Positions 19,985 to 30,687 are shown, counted from the first letter of the stretch. The stretch is 64,000 bases of DNA from Macrotis lagotis (GCF_037893015.1 NC_133660.1:161008937-161072936), one strand, 5' to 3'. Made by a program: numbers and translations. The notes: a model not told the origin generated them from the sequence alone.

Positions 19985-20290
19985 TGCATCTTAGAAAAGA
20001 TATTAAAAGGCTGAAGTGCCTCCAGAAGGGAATAAGTAGCATAGTGAAAGGAGTGACAAAGATGTCATGCAAAGACAGATGGGAGAAAGTAGGAATATTT
20101 AAACTGGAGAACAAAAAACTGATGGGGGATCTAATAGGTGTTTTCAAGTATTTGAAGTGCTGTGTGAAAGAGGGATAAGACTTTTTCCTCTTTGTACCAG
20201 AAGGGAAACCCAAAAGCAGTAGGTACAAGTTGCAGAGATGCTGATTTAAACTATCTAAGAGTTTTATCTGAAAGCAAATTCTAATTTGTT
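19985..20290 (+). mobile_element. CR1/L3 LINE fragment
   Basis: 'aggctgaagtgcctccagaa', 'agcatagtgaaaggagtg', 'aggaatatttaaactggaga', 'gatctaataggtgttttcaa', 'tgaagtgctgtgtgaaagag' and 'cagaagggaaacccaaaagc'. This is the longer of the two + copies here and extends further 5' than the 18.8-kb copy. Confidence 0.7.
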
Positions 20291-20312
20291 TGCCAAAGTT
20301 TAAGAGCTTCAT

Positions 20313-20316
<4 letters not shown>

Positions 20317-20378
<62 letters not shown>
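20317..20378. repeat. (GA)n microsatellite
   Basis: About 27 pure GA units and a few imperfect ones. Confidence 0.97.
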
Positions 20379-20379
<1 letters not shown>

Positions 20380-20399
20380 GTAGAAGGAAGAAAAAAAAA

Positions 20400-21034
20400 A
20401 AGAAAAGAGAATCAATTACAATTTCCTTTGAGTACTTGATGTGTCTCTGACAAATGATGAGTTAGAAGAATAGAAAACTTAAAAAGAGGATGATAGTCCA
20501 AATTGCTCCCCACCATAAAGGTAAGCAGGGTGATAGTGAATATCTGTAATAAATCTCTGGATATGTTTCCCAATTATTTGCCAACAAATTTAAACATCCC
20601 CCCATCTTTGAGGGATATCATCCAAATGTAAATGCTATAGCCCTTGGAGAAAGAAGTTGGACCCAACAAAAAGTACACATACGGACACTATTGAACAAAG
20701 AACTCCATCAAATATAAGAATGGTAATAAATATTTCCCAGAAAAGTTGCATAGCTTTCCACTTCTGTATCCTAGGTTCCAAGGCAATATGTGCAGCCAAT
20801 TTTCATGCTAAAATACCTTCATTCACTGTTGTCCATGATTTAAAACTGCTCCTATACACACTTTCTATTTGCCAAACACAGCAAACCTTGAGACCAATCT
20901 TCCTATGATCCCCCCTTGCTTTCAGCCTCCTCCTCCTCCTCCTTCCCCTCTCTTCTTCCTTTTCACATCCCAAGCTTCTGTGTTTTGCCATGGAGTCAAA
21001 TATCTTTGACAATCAAGAAGTGGAGAAATAACAA
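20400..21034. other. No recognised gene or repeat
   Basis: No family recognised. A short CTC-rich run lies at 20927-20945. Confidence 0.4.
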
Positions 21035-21204
21035 AAAAAATCATAGCATCAAAGTTAGAAAGGAGCTCAGAAACCATTTAATCCAAGCTATAAACTAATA
21101 AACATACTTTTTTTTAAACCTAACCTGCTAAAAAAATCCAAACCATTCATGGGGAATCCAACCCTATCTAGATCATCCCCATTCACAGCTTTGAAGGGCA
21201 CATT

Positions 21205-21435
21205 CATAATAACTAGCCATCATGTAACACTTTAAGATTTACAAAGGGCTTTGCAAATATTATTTCATCTATGCTGACGATAACCCTGGGAGGTGGGTAC
21301 TGTTATTATTTCCATTTTATAGATGAAGAAATGGAAGAAGACATGTTAAGGGACTTGCCCTGGGTCACATAGCGAGAGATATCAGGCTGGATTTGACCTC
21401 AGGTCTTCTTGACTCTAGGTTCAGTGTTCTATGCA
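21205..21435 (-). mobile_element. MIR-like core-SINE
   Basis: 'catgtaacactttaagattt', 'acaaagggctttgcaaatat', 'accctgggaggtgggtactg', 'tagatgaagaaatgg', 'ggacttgccctgggtcacat', 'gacctcaggtcttcttgact'. Full layout. Confidence 0.75.
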
Positions 21436-21869
21436 CAAAGCATTCCTTCTTAGCCCTTTATTCAATCTTTTATCAAGTGTTCTTGATTCTATCTTGTCAA
21501 CATTTCTCACAGTTATCCCTTTGATAATGCCTTTATTACCTCTTGAATAAACTGTTGTATAATTTCCTTTTCTCTCTAATTCATCCTACATTCAACCAAA
21601 TTAATTTTCCTATAAGAAAAGAATCTTTTTTAAATATAAAAAAGTGAAAGTTCAGAAGGGAGTACAGACAAGTGGTCAATGTTGGGATCACTACAATAAA
21701 CTTGACATGTAAAAAAAACAAAAACAAACCCTCCCCCCCTTCAAAGGTATATTTAGTGGAGATTCATGGCTTGTATTCATTTCTTTTTTCCCATTCTTAG
21801 TATAAGGAAATGGACTTTGTTGTTTGCCAGATTCATAATAATGAAAAGGAAAAAATTAAAAATTTCTCC

Positions 21870-22175
21870 CTAAGATCTAAAATAAGCTGACCATGTTACT
21901 CCCCTGTTTTCTAAATTTCAGTGGATCCCTACTGCCTAGAATATAAAATATGAACTCTTCGACCTGGTTTTTAAGGCTTTTCATGATATGACTCCTACCT
22001 CCTTGCCCAGTCTTTTTTCATCTCACTTGCCCCATATGATATATAATCTGCATTACTGACAGCTTCCTGAGCCCAACATTCAGGGACTCTTTCTTTTTGT
22101 CTTTGCACTCCTGCAGCCTGGCAGAGCTCCTTGAACAGAGTAGGCATCCATAAATATTTACTGAATGATTATATT
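21870..22175 (+). mobile_element. L2 LINE 3' end
   Basis: 'gtggatccctactgcctaga', 'ttcgacctggtttttaaggc', 'ttttcatgatatgactccta', then 'cttgcactcctgcagcctgg' and 'taaatatttactgaatgatt'. Matches the L2 C-terminal and 3'UTR order. Confidence 0.75.
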
Positions 22176-22182
22176 TCACTTC

Positions 22183-22398
22183 TGGACAGCTCTAATTGTT
22201 AGGAAGCTTTCCCCTAATATCAAGTCTGAATCTGCCTCTCTGCAGTTCCCACCATCTGCTCTTAGTTCTGCTTTCTAGAGCCAAGCAAATTAAAGCAAAT
22301 CCCTCTTTTACATGATAACCCTTCAAATACTTGAAGGCAGACATCATGGCTCTCCTAAGTCCTCTCCTCTCCAAGTTAAACCTTCTCAGTTCCTAATG
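22183..22398 (-). mobile_element. CR1/L3 LINE fragment, antisense
   Basis: 'acagctctaattgttaggaa', 'ctgaatctgcctctctgcag', 'tgctcttagttctgctttct', 'cccttcaaatacttgaaggc', 'agacatcatggctctcctaa'. Textbook antisense CR1/L3 order, directly after an L2 3' end. Confidence 0.8.
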
Positions 22399-22610
22399 AG
22401 GAAATGGATAAAATACTAGGCTTTGAATAAGGAAGATTGGTGGTCCAATTCACTTGCTACCTGTGTGGTCCTGGGCAAGTCACTTAACCTCTGTTTGCCT
22501 CAGTTTCCTCATGTGCAAAATAGAACCTATAATCACAGTATATGTGAGATAACATAGTAAAATGTTTTGCAATCCTTAAAATACTCTTTATATGCTGTTA
22601 TTACTATTAT
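22398..22610 (+). mobile_element. MIR-like core-SINE
   Basis: 'aaatggataaaatactaggc', 'tgtgtggtcctgggcaagtc', 'acttaacctctgtttgcctc', core 'agtttcctcatgtgcaaaat', 'atgtgagataacatagtaaa'. It ends in an AT-rich run to about 22660. Confidence 0.8.
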
Positions 22611-22749
22611 ATATTATATATATCCTATATTATAAAATAACATATATTATTATCTAACCAAATTCTGGATAGCAAATCTTTTTATGTCATCCTGGTCACT
22701 CTTTTCTAGATTCTTTCAAGCTTGTCTATATCCTTCTTAAAGAACAGAC

Positions 22750-22870
22750 TTAAAAAAGAATAAGGAGGAGGAGGAAAAGAAGAAGGAGGAGGAGGAGAAG
22801 AAGAAGAGAGGAGGAGGAGGAGGGAGAAGAGGAGGAAGAGGATGATGATAAGGAAGAATAAGAATAATCA
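22750..22870. repeat. Polypurine (GGA/GAA)n tract
   Basis: About 120 bp of nearly pure A/G on +, built of GGA, GAA and AGG units. Mirror-symmetric purine tracts of this kind can form triplex DNA; that is inference. Confidence 0.93.
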
Positions 22871-23059
22871 ATAATTTTTTTAAAAAAAGTATCATAGTCA
22901 CTTTTCAATGATAATCTCCATGCTTGCACCTCAACTCTCAAAGAAGGCCAAATAAAACTCTTTCTTATAATAAATAACTAGAGACAAACAAAGCAAAGTA
23001 AAACATTGACAATGGTTGACAATTTATGTCTTATTCCTTATACAGTCTACTACCTCTCT

Positions 23060-24165
23060 TCTGAGAGGAGGAAAAGTTTGCTTTGCCATCAGTCCTCAGA
23101 ATCCACTGTATTGATCAGGTTTCTGCTTAACACCAAGAAAACACAGATACTCCATCAGCCAGCACCACAACACCCAGATGTGAACCATCCAATACAGCAA
23201 ATGGAGAAGTTTTGAGGTCTGTGGACAAGCTCACTTACCTTGGCTGTGTCCTTTCCAGGGAGGTACACGTTGACAATGAGGATGACACTCACATTGCTAG
23301 GGCTGGCTCAGTATTTAGGAGACTCCAAAAGAAAGTGTGGGAGAGAAGAGGTATTAGACTAACTAACAAACTGAGGGTCTACAGAGTCATTGTGCTGACC
23401 TCAATGCTATATGCCTGTGAAACTTGGACAGTGCCATGTCAGGAAACTGAATCGTTTCTTTTAAATTGTCTTAGGAGGATTCTGAAGATCACCTAGCAGG
23501 AGAAGATATTAGATACTGAGGTCCTTTCTTGAGCTAAACTGCCTAGCATTCCAACATTACTATAGAGAGTACAATTATAATGGATTGGACACGTTATTAG
23601 AATGCCAGACATATGCTTGCCAAAAAAACTATTTTATGGAAAACTCACAGAGGGCAAGTGCTCACAAGGGGGTCAGAAGAAGCGATACTGAGACACCCTG
23701 AAGGTCTCAGTGAAGAACTTTGGAATTGATTATGTAGAATGGGAGATACTGGCACAGGACCATTCCGCATGGCGTGCCCTCATCAGTGAGGGTGCAGCAC
23801 TCTATGAGAAAGGCAGAATTGAAGCAGTTCGAGGGAAACATGACATCTATAAGTTTAGAGTACCCACCCCAGGTGTTCACATGGACTATTTTTTTTTAAT
23901 TTAAGGAAATGGGATTAAGTGACTTGCCAAGGTCACAGCTAGGTAATTATTAAGTGTCTGAGTTCGGATTTAAACTCAGGTCCTCCTGACTGCAGAGTTG
24001 GTGCTCTATCCACTGTACCACTTAGCTGCCCTCACATGGACTATTTGTGCCTGCCCGATAGTACAACGTTCCGAGTTCGTATTGATCTGATCAGCCACAG
24101 TAGGACACGCTGTAATTTGTCTCAAAGATAGTGATGTCATTTTGGTCTTCTTTGATAACGAATGG
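23060..24165 (+). mobile_element. Non-LTR LINE 3' end (reverse transcriptase C-terminus), split by a SINE
   Basis: Translation gives, in order, 'NTKKTQILHQPAP', 'KLTYLGCVLSREVHVDN' with 'GIRLTNKLRVYRVIVL' and 'LYACETWTV' (23212-23496), 'WIGHVIRMPD' and 'GQKKRY' near 23580-23690, 'FGIDYVEWEILAQDHSAWRA' (23710-23780), and a C-terminal 'RIDLISHSRT' from a degenerate zinc-finger-like end near 24085-24110. This is the LINE segment after the polymerase palm. It is dead: frames change around 23215 and 23500, and there is a stop near 23690. After the stop at about 24130 comes a short 3'UTR. The clade is uncertain (not L1 or CR1 by tail); L2-, RTE- or Rex-like are possible. Confidence 0.85.
23892..24031 (-). 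mobile_element. Short marsupial tRNA-SINE nested in the LINE
   Basis: 'gaaatgggattaagtgactt', 'aggtaattattaagtgtctg', 'aaactcaggtcctcctgact', 'ctgtaccacttagctgcc'. TSD 'tcacatggactattt' (23877-23891 and 24032-24046) is a perfect 15 bp, and the LINE reading frame resumes straight after it. Confidence 0.95.
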
Positions 24166-24179
24166 CAATAACAAACCAA

Positions 24180-24660
24180 TATCTTGCAATGTTATTTTCC
24201 TTTACATGAGGTCCTCATGTAAATGGTTCTCCTAGTTCTGCTTACTTCACTCTGTGTCAGTTTAAACAAGTCTTCTCAGGTCCTTCTGAAACTTTCTTTT
24301 TAGCGTACTATATCATTATTATTCATATAAGATGCCCAGTGAATGGGCATTTGCATTCAATTCTTTACTAATACAAAAATACAAAAAATACTGCAAGAAA
24401 TATTTTGATATGCATAGGCCTTTCTTTTCATCATTAGTTCCCTGAGGTATGTGCCAAATTGTGGTTACACTGGGTCAGAGGGTACATATAGTTTAATGTC
24501 TTTTCTAATATAATTTCAATTTATTTTCTAGAGTAGCTGGACCAATTCACAGCTCTATCAATAGTGCATTACAGTATATGCGATCTCAAGTACTTGTCAT
24601 TTCTGTCATCTGTCACCTTTGCCATTCTGATCAGCATTAGATTTAAAGAAGGTCTGGAAG
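24180..24660 (-). mobile_element. L1 3' end, antisense, old
   Basis: 'gttctcctagttctgcttac', 'ttcactctgtgtcagtttaa', 'caagtcttctcaggtccttc', 'tgggtcagagggtacatata', 'ctggaccaattcacagctct' and 'tttgccattctgatcagcat' are antisense L1 3' region blocks, also seen at 56.3-56.75 kb. Confidence 0.75.
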
Positions 24661-24664
24661 TTGG

Positions 24665-25269
24665 GAGAGATGACCAGAATATCATAAGTCCAAACTCCAG
24701 TGCCCATGCAGGGTCTCTTCTTGTCTGCCTCTAGCTTCCATGACCACGTCTTACAATTTACTTTGTGGTTATTCCCACATTCTCAGTACTTCCTGAATGA
24801 TTTATGCTAAAGCCAATTTTGCTGGGAGACTTAAACTTGGCTTGTCTTCTTTTAATAAAGTGCTGTAATTCTGCTGCTTTTATCTTTTAGAGGGGGTGGA
24901 GAAGGATGTGATTGTGGTTTTGATTTTACATGAGATATGATGTCTTATTTTAGTTCCTCCTTATACCTCTCCTCCTACCTCCAACTTGTACTATAATAGA
25001 TCTGGTTGACACATTCAAAATTGAATTAACACCTAGGCTGTATTTTCCCAAGACAACATCATATGAAAAAAAGACAACATCATATGTGTGAATCCTGAAC
25101 ATATTTCATCAACCCTGAAAGGTAGAGATGGTGACCCAGTGGTACAGTAAGTACTTTCGACCTTCAAGTTTTAGGTTTGAACCCAACTATGTCAGTGAAG
25201 ATCAAAATGCTATTTTTTTCTTGATGGCTACTTGATGGCTTCTTGAAGTGAGTAAACTGCTGATTACTT
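24665..25269. other. Unassigned; one possible degraded SINE head
   Basis: 25120-25190 has 'gtggtacagtaagtac' and 'aggtttgaacccaact', loosely like tRNA A and B boxes of a SINE head, but nothing downstream confirms it. A 21-bp tandem duplication lies at 25050-25086. The rest is unrecognised. Confidence 0.35.
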
Positions 25270-25330
25270 AATGGTCATTCATTCATTCAACAAGCATTTC
25301 TCAAACTCCCATTGTATAGTAGACTATCTT
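25270..25330 (-). mobile_element. L2 3'-end fragment, antisense
   Basis: 'attcattcattcaacaagca' followed by 'tctcaaactcccattgtata' is the antisense L2 tail and the first bases of its 3'UTR. Confidence 0.45.
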
Positions 25331-25504
25331 GATCTCTGCCACCTGAAAGCCCAGTATATTTACATTTCACCCTCTTCTAGTGTTCAACCCTGAAGGGGAT
25401 TGGAGGGTGTCTAGGTTCTCTGTCATTGACTCAAGCCTGCATTGATGATGTCCCTTTATTTTAGGGAGTCCCCTGCACCCCAGTTCCATCTGACCACTTG
25501 ATAG

Positions 25505-25561
25505 TCAGGTTAGTTGTGACCTTGGGCAAATCACTTAATCCCATTGCCTTAAATAAAAAAA
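25505..25561 (+). mobile_element. Short tRNA-SINE, 3' fragment
   Basis: 'ttgtgaccttgggcaaatca', 'cttaatcccattgcctta' and an A tail. The head is absent. Confidence 0.65.
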
Positions 25562-26204
25562 TAGTCCATATTTATGACATATGACAATAGTCCATATTAT
25601 GACAAAATACAAATGGTCCCTCAAAACTTGAAGGCATAAACCCCACCCAGTATCACCTCAGTCTGGGAAAGGAAAGAATATTAGATTCCCAATCTAGTTA
25701 AGTTACCATGTAGTGTGGTCTCACCAAATTCCAAGGCCAAAGCACCTTTCTTCTTAGGTTTAGGTTTCAGGGCATCCCTGTTGGACTGGCAACACTGGGC
25801 TTCCAAGTTTGCCTCAAAGGTCATCATGACTCAAGGATCCCAGATCTGAGGATTCCACAACTTGTGTCTAGAACTGAAAAGGACAAACAGAACAGAACAA
25901 AACTAAACCCTAGGTTGCTTCTCAGGACTACAGGGCTCAAAAAAAAAGCTAGGAAGAGAGAGGGTAGCCCTTTAAATCATGGCACCCATACTTTGGGTGA
26001 ATAGACACTTCACCTTTTCTGGATGTCTCTGGAGAGAGAGTAAGTGACCCAGATGCAGTCGGTTTTGGCTGCACAGCCATTTGAAAGAGGCTGTTACCAT
26101 CCATGTGGTAAAGGAATGAAGGATATTGTCTTCTAGAAGCTGGTTCCTAGCCTCTCTTGGGTGGGCATAGGCATACTAGATAATCTGGGTATGTGCAAAG
26201 TCTC
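25562..26204. other. No recognised gene or repeat
   Basis: Mixed-composition DNA; nothing recognised. Confidence 0.4.
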
Positions 26205-26480
26205 TTCTTTAACAGAATTTATATTCTACTGGAGAGAAACAACACAGGCAAATTAACACAGACATACAAAATAAATATTGTCATTTTAGCTAGGAGAAGT
26301 CAAAGAAGAATTCCAGAAAACTCTCTTGTAGAATGGTGGCACTGGGACTGAGATTGCAATGGAATTTCCAGGAGGTAGTGGTAAGGAGGGACAGCATTCC
26401 AGGCATAGTCCTTTCTAAGGCGTGGAGATATAAGACATCAAATAGACCATTTTGAGTGAGATATAGAGTGAATGAGATGA
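26205..26480 (-). mobile_element. L2 LINE, antisense
   Basis: 'ttatattctactggagagaa', 'gaatggtggcactgggactg', 'gacagcattccaggcatagt', 'ctttctaaggcgtggagata' follow the antisense L2 order beyond its 3' end. Confidence 0.55.
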
Positions 26481-26955
26481 GTCATTTGAAATCAATATGT
26501 TGATTCCATCCTTACTAAATGACATCTGAGTGAAGTCTCAGTGGACCGTTGCATAGAAGACTCAACAGATTTAAATACTACCAACACTGGGCTGAATGGG
26601 GATTGAAGAAATCTCTTCTATTACTAAGAATAATGCTTCCCACCTTTCACTGAAGCGTTCAGGGGTTTTTGGAGCTACCATTTGATCAAGTTGTTAAAAA
26701 TTCATGAGTGGAGGGCTTAGTAGAGTGAGATCACTTTATGATCCTAGTGTTAGAACGCTGGCTGGTTGGGCTAATTGTCATATAGATAGCTGACCTTTGT
26801 GGTAGTTTACACTTGATCTGGATTATATCTGAATCCAAGTAATGATGAGTCATGTAACAGGACATACATAATGTCCTTTTTCCCATATACAATAAAGGCA
26901 TAGTGTCTTAATGCATGGTACCCTGTGACCCAGTGACACTGGTCCTTTTGTTTTT
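26481..26955. other. No recognised gene or repeat
   Basis: Nothing recognised on either strand. Confidence 0.4.
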
Positions 26956-27262
26956 CCACATACATTATACTTTTTTCATTGATTGCCCCCAACTCTGGAA
27001 GTCTCTCCCTTCCTCTGTCTTCTAGCTTTCCTTCTTTCAATTCTTATCTAAAGTTTCACCTTCTACAAGAATGTTGCCTTTTTCTTTGAGATTATTTATC
27101 CTGTTTAGATCTTATTTGATCATAGCTGTTTGCATATTATCTCCCTCATTAGACTGTGTTCTCCTTGAGAAAAGGCACTTTTTTTCCCCTTTCTTTGTCC
27201 TCCCATTAATTAATATGGTAGGCACTTAATAAATGTTAGTTGACTGACTTTAGTAGGCATTT
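26956..27262 (+). mobile_element. L2 LINE 3' end
   Basis: 'gattgcccccaactctggaa', 'atctaaagtttcaccttcta', 'tcattagactgtgttctcct', 'tgagaaaaggcac', 'taggcacttaataaatgtta'. The order and the final word are classic L2. Confidence 0.75.
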
Positions 27263-27329
27263 AATGATTGCTAGATTGTTTAAAAAAAGAAGAAAAACCT
27301 GAAGAACTTTTCCCCTCTTGCTGTGGGAA

Positions 27330-27530
27330 TGTAGCTAAACTAATATTTTCAGTACTAATCAAATTGCACTATGACTTCATTCCCCTCTCTAGACCAAAAC
27401 TCCCCCCCCCCCCCATTATCCATCCTGATATGCTCCATCTTTCCTGGAATGTCAGCTTGTTGAAGGAAGGGACTATTTTCAATTTTTATTTGTATCCCTA
27501 GCATCTAGCAGAATCCTTTAAATGTAGCGA
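27330..27530 (+). mobile_element. Second L2 3' end in tandem orientation
   Basis: 'tttcctggaatgtcagcttg', 'ttgaaggaagggactatttt', 'tgtatccctagcatctagca'. Contains a run of 13 C at 27402-27414. It lies about 70 bp after the previous L2 3' end, on the same strand. Confidence 0.6.
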
Positions 27531-27647
27531 ACTTTTTAAAAATGTTTTTTCATTCATTCAAGAAGAAGAGATATGTTTTGCTCATTGGTGTTTTGTTGCA
27601 AGACAAGTCAAGTAAGTGACATCTATTTATTTTACATCAATTATTGG

Positions 27648-27897
27648 ACAGGCACAGGAGACAAGTGTGGGGCCTGGAATCTGGAACTTCAAATCTGGTC
27701 TCAAACACTAACTAGCTGTGTACTCTGGGCAAGTCACTTAATCCTGTTTGCCTCAGTTTCCTCATCTGTAAAATGAACTGGAGAAGAAAATGACAAACCA
27801 CTCTAATGACTTTGCCAAAAATAAAAAATCAACCAAAATCCCCTAATGAATCACAAAGAGTGGGACATGACTGAAAAATGTTTAAACAGCAACAAAA
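27648..27897 (+). mobile_element. MAR1-like core-SINE, full length
   Basis: 'gtggggcctggaatctggaa', 'actctgggcaagtcacttaa', core 'ttgcctcagtttcctcatct', 'gtaaaatgaactggagaaga', 'cacaaagagtgggacatgac' and 'aacagcaacaaaaac' tail. Confidence 0.88.
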
Positions 27898-27944
27898 ACA
27901 TGCCTAGCATTGTGCTAAATAATACAATTTATGCAAAAAAGTAT

Positions 27945-28714
27945 TCATTTGTTCATTTAAGCATCTTTAGAGTGGTAGACATACAATAATATCTTTTTTG
28001 TCTAATTGTTGTTTATGTCTTGTTTCTCAAAATAAAGGTTAAAAACTAGAAGACAGAAAATATAATGAGAGGTGACTATAGGACTATAGTGATTATAAAC
28101 ATAAGCACTATGTTTTATTTATTGTTATGTTTACCACTCTAAAGAGATTTTTGATGGCTAAATAAAATGCATATTATGTAGTTTTTAAAAAGTTTACTTC
28201 ACTGAATTGTTGCTGAATTAAATGTGTAATATTTAAATATTTCTCAAAGATTTATCTTTGTTGAGGTAGTTGGAAAAGTTTTCACAGAAGATTGAAGCAT
28301 TAGCTGAGTTTTAAAAGACAAGTGAGATTAGGAGAGGGTAAAAGAAAACAAAAACTCTGATTCTTGTTTTTCCATCTAGAACTCAAACTGGAAATAGAAA
28401 ATATTTTTATAAACTTGGGTACTGGCATGTTCAGATGCAGTTTAACTTCTCAAAAAAAAGTTTGTTCTTTTTCTAACTGCATGATTTTTTAAAAAATATT
28501 CAATATTGTATTATGCATTAGTACTAAGGTGTTAGTTTCTCTAGCTTTGTGAGTACAGGTAATATTCTGCAACACATAAATGGTCACCTTTTAAAAACTA
28601 TAAAACATAAAATTCCCTGGGATTCATCTAATGAAATGTGCTATGAATTTTGCTTTTGTTATATCACTTAAATATATTTTTAAAATACCACCTAACATTG
28701 ATAATTACCCTTCA
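27945..28714. other. Unassigned AT-rich DNA
   Basis: No gene recognised. 28255-28340 may be a diverged antisense L2 piece, but the match is too weak to call. Confidence 0.35.
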
Positions 28715-28719
28715 TTGTG

Positions 28720-28822
28720 GTCAAAGAAAGAAAAGAAAAAAAGGAAGGAGGAAAGGAGGAAAGGCAGGAAGGAAGAAAAAAGAAAGAAATATCACACACA
28801 CACACACACACACACACACAAA
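28720..28822. repeat. Polypurine run followed by (CA)n
   Basis: An AAG/GGA-rich purine tract (28720-28790) then about 14 CA units (28793-28822). This explains overlapping open frames on both strands. Confidence 0.93.
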
Positions 28823-28844
28823 TACACCCATACACCCACTGCCT

Positions 28845-29020
28845 CCTCACTTTCAAGTCTTGCTTCTGACACATACAGGACAGGTGACTCTGAGCAAGTC
28901 ACTGAGCCTCTCAGTTTTCTAGGCAGCTCTCTAAGGATATAAGGTACAGAGAAGGTGTCATTAGCATTAATACAAGTTTCCTGAATAGGAAATCCCCAAT
29001 ACCAATGGAATCACCTCAAA
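28845..29020 (+). mobile_element. MIR-like SINE with variant tail
   Basis: 'ttcaagtcttgcttctgaca', 'gactctgagcaagtcactga', 'gcctctcagttttctaggca', 'aggtacagagaaggtgtcat'. The region after the core differs from MIR proper and matches another MIR-type tail as I recall it. Confidence 0.55.
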
Positions 29021-29820
29021 TGAAAGGTGATAATCTTTGAACATCCAGTTACTTCCTCTTCCCTCCACTTTCCTTTTCAGAACTCCAAGCCATTTCCCCT
29101 CAACTTCTAAAGGTTCCCACCATTATGTCCCTGAGTAGTCCACCAGCTGGTGGGAACTTCGGTCTTCATCTATATGGAGGAATGTATCAGAGCTGAAGCG
29201 GACACTTTCCCTCCTCACAGACCAGGCAGAAGCTATATGGTAGCTGGCCTTGATGGTTTTGTTTGAAACAGCTCATGGAAAATTGGGTCAAATTAAAAAG
29301 TGATTTTTTTTTTAAATGTTAAGAGAGAGATTAGAATCGAACAAATACAAATCTCCAGGATCTAGGAAATACAAAGGGAGTTGACTACTATTTTTGATGC
29401 TAATTAATAAAAAGAAAGAGAGGCATATACCTTAAAGGCTTTTGGGTAGTGAACTTCTGGGGTAATTGTGTCATTTTCGTGTACTTCAAGGGAAAATAAT
29501 ATTGAGATAGGAGGAAAAAAGTATGGCAATTGTCCTGCTCAGGAATCAAGAAGACAGCTGGAAGGAGATAGTCTACCTATTTTCCTACCTATCCCCAAAG
29601 TCCCTTTTCATTTGGAAGCTTGAACCATCTTTTATAAAAAAAAAGATCACCTTAGGATGAGAAAGAATATACATAGAGAGATTTAGGGAAATGAAGCTCT
29701 GCCTGTCCAGATATCTAACAAGAAGGAAGAGTAATTCCAAACTGGGGAAGGGGTACTCCTTCCAAGTCCCTCTGTGAGTATCCATCTCATATGGAGAGAT
29801 AGAGTGAGGTCACAAGCTGG
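29021..29820. other. No recognised gene or repeat
   Basis: Nothing recognised except an imperfect 12-bp inverted repeat at 29111-29159, reported as a finding. Confidence 0.45.
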
Positions 29821-29822
29821 AC

Positions 29823-30053
29823 TTGGAGTTGGTAAGTTGTTGTGGTTTACTCTTTGTGACCTGTTTAGGTTTTTCCTTGGAATGGTTTGTCATTAGCTTC
29901 TCCAGTTCATTGTACAGATAAGGAAACTGAGACGCATAGGTTTAAGTGATTTGCCCAAGGTTACCCAGCTAATTAAGTGTCTAAGCCCAACATTGAACTC
30001 AGACCTTCCTAACTCCAGCCTGGGGCTCTATCCACAGCACTATCTAGCTGCCC
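29823..30053 (-). mobile_element. MAR1-like core-SINE, full length
   Basis: 'actctttgtgacctgtttag', 'gaatggtttgtcattagctt', 'gataaggaaactgagacgca', 'cagctaattaagtgtct', 'ctgggg' and head 'agcactatctagctgccc'. It abuts a + SINE on its right. Confidence 0.85.
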
Positions 30054-30180
30054 CTGGAGTTAGGAAGACCAGGATTCAAATCCTGCCCTTCCAATATTAC
30101 TTGTGCGACCATGGTTAAGTCAATTACCAGTTCTGAGCATCAGTGTCCTCTCCCATAAAATGCATTTTGCTCCTTTCAGA
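30054..30180 (+). mobile_element. Core-SINE fragment (MIR-like)
   Basis: 'tggagttaggaagaccagga', 'ttcaaatcctgcccttccaa', 'gcgaccatggttaagtcaat', 'cagtgtcctctcccataaaa'. It starts at the head boundary of the minus-strand MAR1-like SINE, head to head. Confidence 0.6.
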
Positions 30181-30192
30181 AAAGAATTGATT

Positions 30193-30341
30193 TGGGGCAG
30201 CTAGGTGGCACAGTGGATAGAGCACCGGCCCTGGGGTCGGGAGTACCTGAGTTCAAATCCGGTCTCAGACACTTAATAATTACCTAGCTTTGTGGCCTTG
30301 GGCAAGCCACTTAACCTCATTTGCCTTGCAAAAAAAAAAAA
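30193..30341 (+). mobile_element. Short marsupial tRNA-SINE, full length, young-looking
   Basis: 'ggggcagctaggtggcacag', 'gatagagcaccggccctggg', 'gagttcaaatccggtctcag', 'aataattacctagctttgtg', 'ttgccttgcaaaaaaaaaaa'. It keeps CpGs in the head and B box and has a clean A tail. Confidence 0.95.
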
Positions 30342-30344
30342 TGC

Positions 30345-30678
30345 ATTGGTTTTCTATTTCTGTCCAATCCTACAGCAAAGACAGCATTTTTAATTGTTCT
30401 ATAATAATTCCCCAAGGACTCTTCTGGTCAACATGAGAATGAAGACCAAACTTTAGTCAAGTGAGAAATCAACAATGTAGTCTTTGGGGGGACCTTATCT
30501 CCATTCCCATTTTTATTGGCAAGTAAAGTTCCTAGAGCAAAGCTATATCTTAGTCCTGAGGGTTCTAAGGTACCTGTGAGGGCATAGGGTATGTCTTTCA
30601 TACATTTGGCTTAAGTGCCTGTTCTGGCATTTTCCTTAATATCAATGGCTAGTGATTATAGCTGCAATATCATTTATG
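30345..30678. other. No recognised gene or repeat
   Basis: Nothing recognised. Confidence 0.4.
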
Positions 30679-30687
30679 ATTGTTGTC

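Noticed and set aside
22750-22941. Minus-strand frame with a Ser/Leu run
   Set aside because: Translation of the polypurine tract's complement.
25120-25190. Isolated SINE-head-like segment
   Set aside because: Only weak A- and B-box likeness and no body or tail; mentioned in the region note, not called separately.
27402-27414. Poly-C run (also near 9199, 31171 and 33634)
   Set aside because: Short homopolymers, common in such DNA; no structure or context to make them a feature.
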